Of a stretch of DNA of 41,656 nt, positions 17,271 to 26,226 are shown in pieces; the stretch's first letter is position 1; the number at the start of each line of letters is the position of its first letter. A program made the translations under genes and the position numbers. Below the pieces are notes generated by a model. That model did not search any database. It saw nothing but the letters and a program-made list of their open reading frames with translations, and was not told where the DNA came from. The stretch comes from Bacteroidota bacterium (GTDB lineage: Bacteria > Chloroflexota > Anaerolineae > Aggregatilineales > Phototrophicaceae): positions 1 through 41,656 of the forward strand of contig JAPUDW010000382.1 of the NCBI GenBank assembly GCA_027492915.1. The letters are read 5' to 3'.

Positions 17271-17852
17271 ATGTTCAATGAGTTTGGTAGTGATTCTGAA
17301 TTCTGGCAAGAACCTGATTTTTTGCTGGCTGATTTAGTATCTGGCTTTGTTAATAAAGGCGGTATGGAGCTTGGCATCACCTTATTTGTTAAAGGGTTGG
17401 TGCTGACGGGAACGCTGACCAGTGAGCAGGATTATCTGAAAGCGATCAGCGCGATGTTCGCAGCACAGGCGAAGAAGTCACTGGTAAACCCTTCGAAACA
17501 AGAGATACAGAACACCGAAGAGGTGTTTGACTTCACGGGATTGGCGGAAGATGTCGACGTGAATGAATTGTACGGCAATGAAGATGGGCACGAACCGGTG
17601 AAACCGCCTGCCCGTACCGAGGCAGAAATTGAGGAAGATGAGGATGAGCGCGCGATGCCCAACATCCGCTACTTGCACCTCAAAGATCCGGTGATTATTC
17701 AACCGCAGCCTGCCGTGAGCTTTACGCACACACAGGTGTCTATCCTGCGGGTGAAGCTGACAACGATTGATGGTTGGATGGTCGGCAAGGTGACGATTGA
17801 CGACGATATTACGGATTTCCCGCCACCGCCACCGAATGAAATACGGCATTAG
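17271..17852 (+). CDS. GvpU-like protein of unknown role
   Basis: A soluble, acidic 193-residue protein. Residues about 30-65 (MELGITLFVKGLVLTGTLTSEQDYLKAI) and a later block, YLHLKDPVII followed by VSILRVKLTTIDGWMVGKVTID, resemble gas vesicle accessory protein GvpU as I remember it: a GxxISGTxIS-type strand pair, then an IHLK strand and a DGFxxGK strand. The middle (about 80-125) is a long, mainly acidic linker, with the densest run EAEIEEDEDE. No other gas vesicle gene is in the window, so the name describes the fold only. The ATG at 17271 has a weak ribosome site; TATACT at 17228-17233 may be a -10 box. A terminator follows. The family call is moderate. Confidence 0.55.
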   Translation: MFNEFGSDSEFWQEPDFLLADLVSGFVNKGGMELGITLFVKGLVLTGTLTSEQDYLKAISAMFAAQAKKSLVNPSKQEIQNTEEVFDFTGLAEDVDVNELYGNEDGHEPVKPPARTEAEIEEDEDERAMPNIRYLHLKDPVIIQPQPAVSFTHTQVSILRVKLTTIDGWMVGKVTIDDDITDFPPPPPNEIRH

Positions 17853-17881
17853 TCAGTCATTAGTCGCTAGTTTATAGAAAG

Positions 17882-17912
17882 AGCGTGGTCAAAAAGGCCG
17901 CGCTTTTTATTT
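17882..17912 (+). terminator. Rho-independent terminator after the GvpU-like gene
   Basis: A nine-base-pair stem with two G-U pairs (17882-17890 with 17896-17904) and an AAAAA loop, followed by TTTTATTT. It lies 29 bases after the stop codon. Confidence 0.75.
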
Positions 17913-17959
17913 GCGGTAGCGCTGCGGTTGGTAAGCCGAAAAGTTTGTTTGGATTCGGT

Positions 17960-17965
17960 TATAAT
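17960..17965 (+). promoter_or_regulatory. Candidate -10 box of the YdcF-like gene
   Basis: A perfect TATAAT lies 45 bases before the TTG start. No good -35 hexamer is seen at the proper distance. A preceding terminator makes a new promoter necessary here. Confidence 0.4.
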
Positions 17966-17982
17966 GACTGACGCTGAATGGG

Positions 17983-18013
17983 TGGGGGAGAATAGGTAAT
18001 GGTGACTGTTTGA
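17983..18013 (+). promoter_or_regulatory. Ribosome site and mini reading frame overlapping a TTG start
   Basis: GGGGGAG (17983-17989) lies nine bases before an ATG at 17999. That ATG opens Met-Val-Thr-Val-stop, and its TGA (18011-18013) overlaps the TTG start of the next gene (18010-18012). The arrangement fits translational reinitiation. It could also mean that the TTG is not the true start. Confidence 0.4.
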
Positions 18014-18645
18014 GAAATATAAGGCGAGTCATATGGAGAAGCCGACGAGTGATTGTGTTGGCGCTGGTGTTGTGGGTATGGGTGATGTTCGTACTGGCAA
18101 TTGTGATCGACGGTTACGGACGGGTTGACCGCGCCCAGGAAGCTGATGTGATTGTGGTGCTGGGTGCGGGACTGCGGCGCAATAACGAACCCGGCCCTGC
18201 ACTCATCCGGCGCACAGCCCACGCGGCGCGTTTATGGCAGGAGGGATATGCACCCTATGTACTTTGTTCGGGCGGAAACCCCGGCAACCGTGACCGGAGT
18301 GAAGCAGCAGCCTGTGCTGAACTTTTGCGGCAAGATGGTGTACCTGAAACGGCTATTTTGCAGGAAGAAGGCAGCCGCAGCACCGAGGAAAACGCAATGT
18401 ATACGCATAAACTGATGCAGGAGCGCGGCTGGCAGACCGCGATTGTTGTGAGCGACAGCTATCATCTGTTCCGAGCGCGGCGGTTGTTTATGAACGAAGG
18501 CGTTCCCGTGCTGACCAGCCCTGCGGATGTCATGCCGCCAGCCAATGAGTATGTGGTTTTCCTTCTGCGGGAAGTTGTGGCGTTCCATTGGCAACTGTTT
18601 AAAGAGGCGTTTAATCTGCCGGTGACCTATGTACAGGGGATATGA
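18010..18645 (+). CDS. YdcF/ElyC-family membrane protein (DUF218)
   Basis: A 211-residue protein with a basic N-terminus, one membrane helix at about 13-33 and a DUF218 domain. The domain starts at ADVIVVLGAGLRRNNEPGPAL, continues with LCSGGNPGNRDRSEAAACAELLRQDGVPETAILQEEGSRSTEENA and contains VVSDSYHLFRARRLF. Conserved glycines, the serine/glutamate segment and the SDSYH motif are all present. Relatives such as ElyC influence envelope polysaccharide metabolism; the reaction is unknown. The start is a TTG at 18010, because no ATG precedes the membrane helix. A five-codon reading frame (ATG at 17999) with a strong GGGGGAG site ends in a TGA that overlaps this TTG, so translation may be coupled. 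Confidence 0.8.
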   Translation: MRNIRRVIWRSRRVIVLALVLWVWVMFVLAIVIDGYGRVDRAQEADVIVVLGAGLRRNNEPGPALIRRTAHAARLWQEGYAPYVLCSGGNPGNRDRSEAAACAELLRQDGVPETAILQEEGSRSTEENAMYTHKLMQERGWQTAIVVSDSYHLFRARRLFMNEGVPVLTSPADVMPPANEYVVFLLREVVAFHWQLFKEAFNLPVTYVQGI

Positions 18646-18778
18646 AGTTAAAAGTGAAGTGTAGCTAGAGCGTGTTTTGTCATAGCTGATAACCAATACT
18701 CGCAAAGGTTCAATCGGCGTGGGTTTTGCGTAGGGTAGGCGGATTACAAACCACATATCGTTCATATGCGCTTTCACA

Positions 18779-18857
18779 TATAATCAAAATCAGGCTTATG
18801 CCCGATGATGGGCGTTAAAAAAACATGTATTGTAGATGGTTGCGGTTTGCCGCAGCC
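18779..18857 (+). promoter_or_regulatory. Candidate -10 box and leader hairpin before the alpha-2-macroglobulin gene
   Basis: A perfect TATAAT (18779-18784) is followed by a leader with a hairpin of eight base pairs and a TTTG loop (18838-18845 with 18850-18857). No convincing -35 box is present. The leader of about 100 bases matches no riboswitch that I recognise. Confidence 0.35.
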
Positions 18858-18891
18858 GATAGACTTAATTATGTTTGGGGGAAAAGGCATT

Positions 18892-21800
18892 ATGCGCCGA
18901 TTCAAACTTTTTATACTCATTAGTCTGTTCGTCAGCATGAGTGCATCAACCTTGCTGGCTCAACAGCAGATTGGCGCACCGTTGCGGGTGGTGCAGGCTT
19001 CACCCGCTACCGGTCAAGAGCTGGGCAGCCGATCACCGATCACGGTGTCATTCAACCAACCTGTCAATTGTGATACCGCGAGTGCTGCCTTCGGCATATC
19101 GCCGAGTGTCGAGGGCGCGGTGACGTGTGACGCGGCACAAGCCTCATTGACCTTTACCCCAACTGCTGATTACGCACGGGCGATACCGTATACCGTGTCG
19201 ATTAGCACAACGTTGCAAGCCCAAGATGGCGGTACGCTGCTCGAAACCTATATGTTGGAACTAAACGGGCAGGGCTACCTTGAAGTTAGCGATGTGCTGC
19301 CGAAAGCTGATAGTGAGGACATTGCTGCGGATGCGGCAATTACGGTGATCTTTAACCGTCCGGTCGTGCCGCTGGTGATGGCAGAGGAAGCCGCAGCGCT
19401 GCCTAGCCCGATCTCGATTTCGCCGGAGGTGGCGGGTGCAGGGGAGTGGTTAAATACCGCAATTTATGTTTTTCGCCCTGAACCCGGTTTTGCCGGTGGC
19501 AGCCAATACACGGTGACGGTAAACCCTGACTTGGCCGCACAAGATGGGGCGACGCTTGAAGCACCCTATAGCTGGTCATTCAGCACTGTTGAGCCGATGG
19601 TTGTGGAAGTGAACCCAAAGGCACAGGCGACCGGTATTTTGCTTACGGATAGTGTGCAGGTGAAGTTTAACCAAGCAGTTGACCGCGCCAGTGCGGAAGC
19701 AGCATTTTCGCTGACGGAAGCCGATGGAGCGTCGACCGAAGGCACATTTGAATGGGCAGAAGATGGCGCAGGTTTCCGGTTTATTCCAACTTCGCCCTTG
19801 AAAATTGACACGGTGTACGATGCCAGTGTGAAGGCAGGCATTCAGGCGGTTGGTGGCGGTGATGCAACCAGAGAGGCTACCGAGTGGAGTTTTGTTACGG
19901 TGCCAAACCCTGCAATCATCAGTACCGATCCGCGGGATGGGGCAACGGATGTATACCCGTATGGCAGCATGACGCTGTACTTCGCATCGCAGATGAATGT
20001 CGATACCCTGCAAGACAAGATAACGATTGAGCCGAAACCGTGGCGTGACCCAGACTTTTACTACGGCGATTATGATTTTAGCTACAACATCGGTTTTCCG
20101 GTTGAGCCGAGCACGACTTACACAGTCACGATTGCGGCAGGAATGGAAGATATATACGGCAATGCCATTAGCGAGCCGCGTACAATCACCTTTACCACAG
20201 CGGCGTATGAGCCAACTTTCGCGCTGGAGGTGCCGGGAGAGGTTGGGTTCTATAACGCCAATGCTGAACAAACACGGCTGTATCTAACGCACCGCAATAT
20301 CACCAGCTTGAACTTGCAACTGTACAACGTGCCGCTGGGTGTTTTTGAAACCGCATTGGCGCAGGACAACTACAGCGCGGCATCTAACTTCTCGCCTGAT
20401 CCTTCTACGCTGCTGCGCAATTGGCAGCTTGATGCAACCAGCGAGTTGAACGTCAGCGAGTATGAATTGCTGCAATTAGCAGGTGGCGACCAAGCGGCGA
20501 ACTGTACGGGCGCACCGCCAAGCAAGCTGCATGTGGGCGATGTGGCGGTAGTCATCAGCGGGCCGGAGGCCGTACGGGCGCGAGCCAGCGCACCGGATGG
20601 TGAGATCGTTGACCAGCTTTACCGCGATTACCAATTGACAATTTCTGGCGGGCCAATTTGCGCTAACAGCATTGTTTGGTGGCAGGTACAACTCCGCGAT
20701 GATCGGACAGCGTGGGTGGCAGAGGCGGTGATTGAGAATGGCGCACCGGAGTATCTGCTGGATGTGCGGATTCCGTCGCAAACGGCGGCAGTTACTGTAA
20801 ACGCGGATTCTAAGACTTTGAACCCCGGTGTGTATTTGCTCAAAGCTTCATCGCCGGAAACCGAAGCACTGGGTTACCAGCCAAGCGGTCACTTCTTGAT
20901 CGTGGCGAATGCGAATTTGACAATGAAATACTCGGTTGACCAAGTGTTAATCTGGGCGACCGACGCGCAAAGCGGCCTACCGATCCCCAATGCGCCGATT
21001 ACCCTGACGAACCGTGATGGGGCTACTCTACAATCCGGTGTGACGGACACGGATGGGTTGGTGACTTTAAGCATCCCGCAGGTGACGGATTTGTACCAGC
21101 CGTTGTTTGCCACGCTGCAAACGGACAGCCAGTTTGGATTAGGGTTTTCGGAATGGTCAGGCGGTATCGAGCCGTATCAATTCGGGCAAAATTACAACTA
21201 CTTCCCTGAAGCCTACCGGACATATTTGTATACTGATCGTCCATTGTACCGGCCTGACCAACCGGTGTACTTCCGTGGTGTGATCCGCGAACAGAAGGAT
21301 GTGGTTTATAAGCCAACAGGTACGACGGAAATGCCTGTGCGCATTATTGACCCCGAAGGTCAAATCGTGATGGAGCAAACGCTGCCGATAACTGCTTACG
21401 GCACGTTCAGCGGACAGTTCGACATCGCGGATGATGCACCGTTGGGTTACTACCAAGTACAGGCACTCTTGCCGGGGAGCGATCCCGAAAACACCTACCA
21501 GCCGAGCAGCAGTTTGACGTTCGGGGTGGCCGAGTTCCGCTTGCCAGAATTCCAAGTGAAGCTGACCCCAACGGCTGATGCTGCGGTACAAGGCGGCACG
21601 ATTGACCTGACGATTGACAGCCGCTACTTCTTTGGCGGTGCAGTTTCGAACGCCAATGTCGAATATAGTGTGGTAGCTGCCCCGTACTTCTTTCAATTTG
21701 AAGGCAATGGTTACTACGATTTTGAGGACTTCAATTACGACGAAGGTGCGAGCGAGTTTTATGGTGGCGGATCGGAGCAGGTTGCTAGTGGCAGCGGCGT

Positions 21801-24800
21801 GACTGACGCGCAGGGGCAGTTGGTCGTGAGCATTCCGGCGGCGCTGGAGGACAGCACCCAAAGCCAAGTGTTCACGATAGAGGCGACCGTAACCGACGAG
21901 AGCCAGCAGGTGGTGGCAGGGCGCACCGAAGTCATCGTGCATAAGGGTGAGTTGTACATTGGCGCACGACCGGAAGAATATGTGAGTAATGCGGGTGAAG
22001 AAACAACTGTCAACCTGATCGCGGTGGATTGGGAGAGCAACGGTATTCCCAACCAGCCGATTGATGTTGAGGTGGTCGAACGCCGCTGGTCGAATGTGCA
22101 AGAACAGGATGAAGGTGGACGCACGACATGGACATGGCAGGTGGAGGAACTCCCTGTTACCAACGGCAGCGTGACCACCGACGAAAATGGTAAGGCTGTC
22201 TTTACCTTTACGCCCCCGAACGGCGGTGTGTTTAAGGTGAAGATCAAGACCCGTGACGGCAGCGGTAATGAGGTTATTGCGGCGACGACCATGTGGGTTT
22301 CCAGCGGCGAGTATGTGTCGTGGCGGCAGCAGAACAGCAACCGCGTTGATTTGATCGCCGACAAGAAAGATTACAGCGTTGGTGATACCGCAGAAATCCT
22401 GATCGCCTCGCCGTTCCAAGGGACGGCAGAAGCGTTGATTACGGTGGAGCGCGGCAGTGTGCTGAAGGTCGAACATGTGACTCTGACCAGCAACTCGCTC
22501 ATTTACCGCATCCCAATTACCGAGGACTTCGCGCCGAACGTGTATGTGAGTGTGGTGCTGGTGAAGGGCGTGGACGAAAACAACCCGGTGGCGGCGTTCC
22601 GCACAGGCTTGGTGCAGCTCGGCGTGGACAACAACCAGAAGGAAATTCAGATCAGTATCGTACCGGATAAAGAACAGGCCGGACCGCGCGAGACGGTGAA
22701 CTACACGGTGACGACGACCGACTACGTGGGTAATCCGGTGCAGGCGGAAGTGGGTATCGGGCTAACGGATTTGGCATCACTGTCGATTGCTGAACCGAAC
22801 AGTTCGCCAATTCTCAGCTTCTTTTATGGGCAGCAGGGCTTGGGTGTTCGGACGACGACCCCGCTGACGATCAATGTTGACCTGCTGACGCAAGTCGTAT
22901 TAGACACCATCAAGGGTGGTGGTGGTGGTGGTGGCGAGGGCGGTATCTTCGACATCCGGCAGGATTTCGTGGATACGGCGTACTGGAACGCCACGTTGAC
23001 GACTGACGCAAACGGTACCGCGACCTTTAGCGTAACGCTGCCGGATAACCTGACGACTTGGCGGTTGGACGCGCGCGCCGTGACAAGCGGCAGCGATGGG
23101 CTGACGTTGGTCGGGCAGGACACATTTGACCTGCTGAGCACCAAGCCGCTGCTCATTCGTCCGGTGACCCCGCGCTTCTTCGTGGTGGGCGACCAAGTGA
23201 CGTTGGCGGCAGTTGTCAATAACAATACGGGCGAAGATTTGCCCGTAGAAGTAACACTACAGGGTGAGGGTTTGACATTCACGGGTGATGCCGCGCAGGC
23301 CTTTACTATTCCGAGCGGTGGCCGGCAGCGCGTGGAGTGGTTGGCGACGGTTGATGATGCCTCGGTCATTGACCTCACGTTCTTCGCGCAGGGTGGCGAG
23401 TTCACTGATGCGAGTAAGCCGCCGCTGGGACAGGGCGATAATCAACTGCTGCCCGTTTACAAGTATGAAGTGCCGGAAACGGTGGGAACTGCGGGTGTGC
23501 TGAACGAAGCAGGTTCTGTGACTGAAGCAATACCCCTACCGCAGGACGCAACACAGGGCGATTTGACGGTGAAGATTGACCCGTCACTGGCGGCGACAAC
23601 GCTTGATGGGTTGACATACCTGAAGAACTTCCCTTACCAATGTCTTGAGCAGACGGTCAGCCGCTTTTTGCCGAACATTATGACATATCGGGCGCTGGAC
23701 AGTTTGGGCGTGGCAAATGAGGCGCTCAAAAGTGACCTTGAAGGCGGCGTGAACTTCGCGCTGCAACGGTTATATGCCCAACAGAAACCAGATGGCGGTT
23801 GGGGATGGTTTGTGCAAGATGCGAGTAACCCACTGACGACCGCTTACGCGCTGATCGGGCTAGCAGAGGCCAAGAACGCGGGCTTCCCCGTGGGTGGTGA
23901 TGTGATTGCCAGCGCGCAGAATTACTTGCAGACGACCTTTATTACACTGGATTTGAGCCGCGAACAATGGCAGTTGAACCGGCAGGCGTTCACCTTGTAT
24001 GCGTTGGCACGGTCAGGTAAGCCGGATATTAGCCGCACGGCGAATTTGTTTGAAAGCAAAGACCGCCTCGCGATTTATGCCAAAGCGTATATGGCGCTGA
24101 CCTTTAACTTGATCGACCCGACTGACACGCGCCGGACGGACATCTTGCTCTCCGACCTGAGCAACAGCGCGATTACGAGCGCGACAGGCGTGCATTGGGA
24201 GGAACCGGAGCAGGATTACTGGAACTGGAATACGGATACGCGCACGACCGCGATTGTGCTGGATGCACTGGTGAAATTGGACGCGGATAATGGTTTGAAC
24301 CCGAATGTGGTGCGCTGGTTGATGGTGGCACGGACGGCGGACGCGTGGGAAACGACGCAGGAAACCGCGTGGGCAGTCATGTCGCTGACCGACTGGATGA
24401 TGACGACTGGCGAACTGAACCCAAGCTACAGCTATTCGGCCTCGCTGAACGGGCAAACGTTGAGTGAAGGTGAAGCCACACCGGAGACTGTGAAGGATAC
24501 TGTGCAGTTGCAGGTTGATGTGAAGGATATGCTGGCGGGGCAGGTGAATGAACTGGTCATCGGGCGTACCGAGGGTAACGGTGTGCTGTACTATACGGCG
24601 CATATGAAGAACTATATACCTGTGCCGGAAGTTGAACCGCTAAACCGCGGCATCATCATCGAGCGGCGTTACACCGTACCGGCTACGAACACACCGATTA
24701 CCGAGGCGACGGTGGGTGATTTGGTGCAGGTGCGGCTGACAATCATCGTGCCGAACAGTTTGAATTATGTGGTCATTGAAGACCCAATTCCGGCGGGTAC

Positions 24801-25107
24801 GGAAGGCGTGAACCCGAACCTGAGCACTGAGCAGCAGATCGGTACTGCGCCGGGTTTGGAAGAGAACGACCCGCTGAGCACCGGATGGGGCTGGTGGTGG
24901 TTCAGCAACATCGAGTTCCGCGACGAGAAGGTGGCGTTGTACGCGACCTACTTACCAGCGGGTACCTATGAATACCAGTACACCATTCGCGCGGGTATGG
25001 CGGGGACGTTCAATGTCATTCCTGCAACGGGCTACGAGTTCTACTTCCCTGAAGTGTACGGACGCAGCGCGGGCAGCACGTTTACGGTAAAGCCAGCGGC
25101 GGAGTAG
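18892..25107 (+). CDS. Secreted alpha-2-macroglobulin with thioester and embedded SH3 domain
   Basis: Alpha-2-macroglobulins trap proteases after bait cleavage. This 2071-residue protein has a Sec signal peptide (MRRFKLFILISLFVSMSASTLLA, no lipobox cysteine). Several Ig-like SbsA-type (Big_5) domains fill about residues 30-450. A bacterial SH3 domain follows at about 537-625. The MG domains include YLYTDRPLYRPDQPVYFRG and FSEWSG. Near 1340 is a seven-glycine run, then FDIRQDFVDTAYWNATLTTD and LPDNLTTWRLDA. The thioester is PYQCLEQTVSRF, with Cys1584 and Gln1587. The complement-like helical domain follows (DGGWGWF) and a C-terminal receptor-like domain closes the protein. The ATG at 18892 is preceded by GGGGGAAAAGG; an in-frame ATG at 18805 would put 29 non-signal residues first. 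Partner penicillin-binding protein 1C is not in the window. Confidence 0.93.
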   Translation: MRRFKLFILISLFVSMSASTLLAQQQIGAPLRVVQASPATGQELGSRSPITVSFNQPVNCDTASAAFGISPSVEGAVTCDAAQASLTFTPTADYARAIPYTVSISTTLQAQDGGTLLETYMLELNGQGYLEVSDVLPKADSEDIAADAAITVIFNRPVVPLVMAEEAAALPSPISISPEVAGAGEWLNTAIYVFRPEPGFAGGSQYTVTVNPDLAAQDGATLEAPYSWSFSTVEPMVVEVNPKAQATGILLTDSVQVKFNQAVDRASAEAAFSLTEADGASTEGTFEWAEDGAGFRFIPTSPLKIDTVYDASVKAGIQAVGGGDATREATEWSFVTVPNPAIISTDPRDGATDVYPYGSMTLYFASQMNVDTLQDKITIEPKPWRDPDFYYGDYDFSYNIGFPVEPSTTYTVTIAAGMEDIYGNAISEPRTITFTTAAYEPTFALEVPGEVGFYNANAEQTRLYLTHRNITSLNLQLYNVPLGVFETALAQDNYSAASNFSPDPSTLLRNWQLDATSELNVSEYELLQLAGGDQAANCTGAPPSKLHVGDVAVVISGPEAVRARASAPDGEIVDQLYRDYQLTISGGPICANSIVWWQVQLRDDRTAWVAEAVIENGAPEYLLDVRIPSQTAAVTVNADSKTLNPGVYLLKASSPETEALGYQPSGHFLIVANANLTMKYSVDQVLIWATDAQSGLPIPNAPITLTNRDGATLQSGVTDTDGLVTLSIPQVTDLYQPLFATLQTDSQFGLGFSEWSGGIEPYQFGQNYNYFPEAYRTYLYTDRPLYRPDQPVYFRGVIREQKDVVYKPTGTTEMPVRIIDPEGQIVMEQTLPITAYGTFSGQFDIADDAPLGYYQVQALLPGSDPENTYQPSSSLTFGVAEFRLPEFQVKLTPTADAAVQGGTIDLTIDSRYFFGGAVSNANVEYSVVAAPYFFQFEGNGYYDFEDFNYDEGASEFYGGGSEQVASGSGVTDAQGQLVVSIPAALEDSTQSQVFTIEATVTDESQQVVAGRTEVIVHKGELYIGARPEEYVSNAGEETTVNLIAVDWESNGIPNQPIDVEVVERRWSNVQEQDEGGRTTWTWQVEELPVTNGSVTTDENGKAVFTFTPPNGGVFKVKIKTRDGSGNEVIAATTMWVSSGEYVSWRQQNSNRVDLIADKKDYSVGDTAEILIASPFQGTAEALITVERGSVLKVEHVTLTSNSLIYRIPITEDFAPNVYVSVVLVKGVDENNPVAAFRTGLVQLGVDNNQKEIQISIVPDKEQAGPRETVNYTVTTTDYVGNPVQAEVGIGLTDLASLSIAEPNSSPILSFFYGQQGLGVRTTTPLTINVDLLTQVVLDTIKGGGGGGGEGGIFDIRQDFVDTAYWNATLTTDANGTATFSVTLPDNLTTWRLDARAVTSGSDGLTLVGQDTFDLLSTKPLLIRPVTPRFFVVGDQVTLAAVVNNNTGEDLPVEVTLQGEGLTFTGDAAQAFTIPSGGRQRVEWLATVDDASVIDLTFFAQGGEFTDASKPPLGQGDNQLLPVYKYEVPETVGTAGVLNEAGSVTEAIPLPQDATQGDLTVKIDPSLAATTLDGLTYLKNFPYQCLEQTVSRFLPNIMTYRALDSLGVANEALKSDLEGGVNFALQRLYAQQKPDGGWGWFVQDASNPLTTAYALIGLAEAKNAGFPVGGDVIASAQNYLQTTFITLDLSREQWQLNRQAFTLYALARSGKPDISRTANLFESKDRLAIYAKAYMALTFNLIDPTDTRRTDILLSDLSNSAITSATGVHWEEPEQDYWNWNTDTRTTAIVLDALVKLDADNGLNPNVVRWLMVARTADAWETTQETAWAVMSLTDWMMTTGELNPSYSYSASLNGQTLSEGEATPETVKDTVQLQVDVKDMLAGQVNELVIGRTEGNGVLYYTAHMKNYIPVPEVEPLNRGIIIERRYTVPATNTPITEATVGDLVQVRLTIIVPNSLNYVVIEDPIPAGTEGVNPNLSTEQQIGTAPGLEENDPLSTGWGWWWFSNIEFRDEKVALYATYLPAGTYEYQYTIRAGMAGTFNVIPATGYEFYFPEVYGRSAGSTFTVKPAAE
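22915..22935 (+). repeat. GGT triplet run encoding seven glycines
   Basis: Six GGT codons and one GGC encode residues 1342-1348 of the alpha-2-macroglobulin, between two folded regions. Triplet runs of this kind can change length by slippage without loss of frame. Confidence 0.85.
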
Positions 25108-25131
25108 TTTGTAGTAGCAATTAGTGACGTG

Positions 25132-25165
25132 ATAGAGAGAAGTTAGACGCTTCTCTCTATTGTTT
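25132..25165 (+). terminator. Terminator between convergent alpha-2-macroglobulin and WYL genes
   Basis: A perfect 11-base-pair stem (25132-25142 with 25150-25160) with a seven-base loop, followed by TGTTTTATG on the plus strand. The stop codon of the convergent WYL gene (25157-25159) lies inside the stem. On the minus strand there is no U tract. Confidence 0.75.
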
Positions 25166-26110
25166 TATGCTGCCAAGAATCTCATCTGCCAGCACTTGTA
25201 AGGCTTCGCGAAGGACATCGTTTTCAAGGATGGTGAATGGTATTTCGAGGCGGGTGAGGTAACGCGCTAACCAATGCGGATCATGGGAAAAGACACGCAT
25301 GAGGGTATGCTTATCCCTGCTTTCAAGGATGGCTGTGCTGGCTGTGACGATGGTTTCGACGGTTGTAAGCGGCGCGTGGATCAAGATTTCGAAGGCATAC
25401 GTGTTTGGTATGTTAGCCAGCGAACTGAACACAAATTGTTTTGCGTCGAAATCGTCGTCAGGCGGCACAAAGGATTGCTCGGTGCGAACGAGCGAACGGA
25501 CTCGGTCGAGACGAAATAGTCGTATCGCTTGTCGAAGGTAGCAGTAGGCTGGTAGATAGCCTGCCTTGCCGTGTAAGACTAAGCCATAGGGCGCAATCAA
25601 GCGTTCGGTTGTCTCATCGTCACCGGAGGCATAAGTCATTTGTAGGCATTTATGGGTATGGATTGCGAGTGTTAGGCGCATGATCCATTCGTTAGGGATG
25701 GTGCGTATGCCAAATTGAACCGCGTCTACAACCAAGGATTCGCGTAGGGCATCCGCTGATTCGCGTAATTCTTCGGGCAGTACCCGCTCAATTTTGGCGG
25801 CTGCACTTTCAGTAGCGGCGAGGGCAGTAACCCCTAACTCACGCGACAGCATCAACCCGATCATCACCGCTGTGATTTCTTCTGTGTTGAACATCAGTGG
25901 CGGTAAACGGAAGCCGGGGCGCAGTGAATAACCGCCGTGTCGCCCGCGTTCGCCATCAATCGGAATGCCCATATCGCGCAGCATCATGATATAGCGACGA
26001 ACGCTGCGTTCCTCGACTTCTAATTTTTCGGCGAGTTCTAGCCCGCTGATTTCCCCGCGTGATTGCAGCAGTTCGAGAATGGCTAGCAGACGGGTGGTCG
26101 GGTTGTACAT
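25157..26110 (-). CDS. WYL-domain transcriptional regulator (YafY/DeoR-like HTH)
   Basis: A 317-residue regulator. Residues 1-60 form a winged helix-turn-helix of the HTH_11 type: RLLAILELLQSRGEISGLELAEKLEVEERSVRRYIMMLRDMGIPIDGERGRHGGYSL. The middle is a helical linker (LMFNTEEITAVMIGL). The WYL domain starts near residue 160 (CLQMTYAS, RLIAPYGLVLHGKAGYLPAYCYL, IRLFRLDRVRSL). The letters WYL themselves are replaced by GYL, as in many members. A C-terminal WCX-like region follows. Such proteins sense nucleic acids or small ligands. It is divergent from the aldo/keto reductase gene across 116 bases, so that gene is its likely target, but this is inference. Confidence 0.88.
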   Translation of the reverse strand: MYNPTTRLLAILELLQSRGEISGLELAEKLEVEERSVRRYIMMLRDMGIPIDGERGRHGGYSLRPGFRLPPLMFNTEEITAVMIGLMLSRELGVTALAATESAAAKIERVLPEELRESADALRESLVVDAVQFGIRTIPNEWIMRLTLAIHTHKCLQMTYASGDDETTERLIAPYGLVLHGKAGYLPAYCYLRQAIRLFRLDRVRSLVRTEQSFVPPDDDFDAKQFVFSSLANIPNTYAFEILIHAPLTTVETIVTASTAILESRDKHTLMRVFSHDPHWLARYLTRLEIPFTILENDVLREALQVLADEILGSIKQ

Positions 26111-26184
26111 CGTTAAAAGCCTATGCCCTTGGATTGATACACTCGATTGGTTCTCTTGTGTTCGCCCTACCTGTTTCGGCTGAG

Positions 26185-26218
26185 TATAATTTCTATAAGA
26201 AGAATTATTAATAGGGAG
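26185..26218 (+). promoter_or_regulatory. Candidate -10 box, dyad and ribosome site of the aldo/keto reductase
   Basis: TATAAT at 26185-26190 has no good -35 at normal spacing, as in genes that need an activator. An imperfect inverted repeat (ATAATT at 26186-26191 with AATTAT at 26203-26208) overlaps the likely start point. AGGGAG at 26213-26218 is a good ribosome site for the ATG at 26227. Confidence 0.4.
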
Positions 26219-26226
26219 CTGATGAA

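Noticed and set aside
21157..22476. Long open frame (439 codons) on the minus strand opposite the alpha-2-macroglobulin gene
   Set aside because: The translation has no domain and the opposite strand has strong protein-level evidence.
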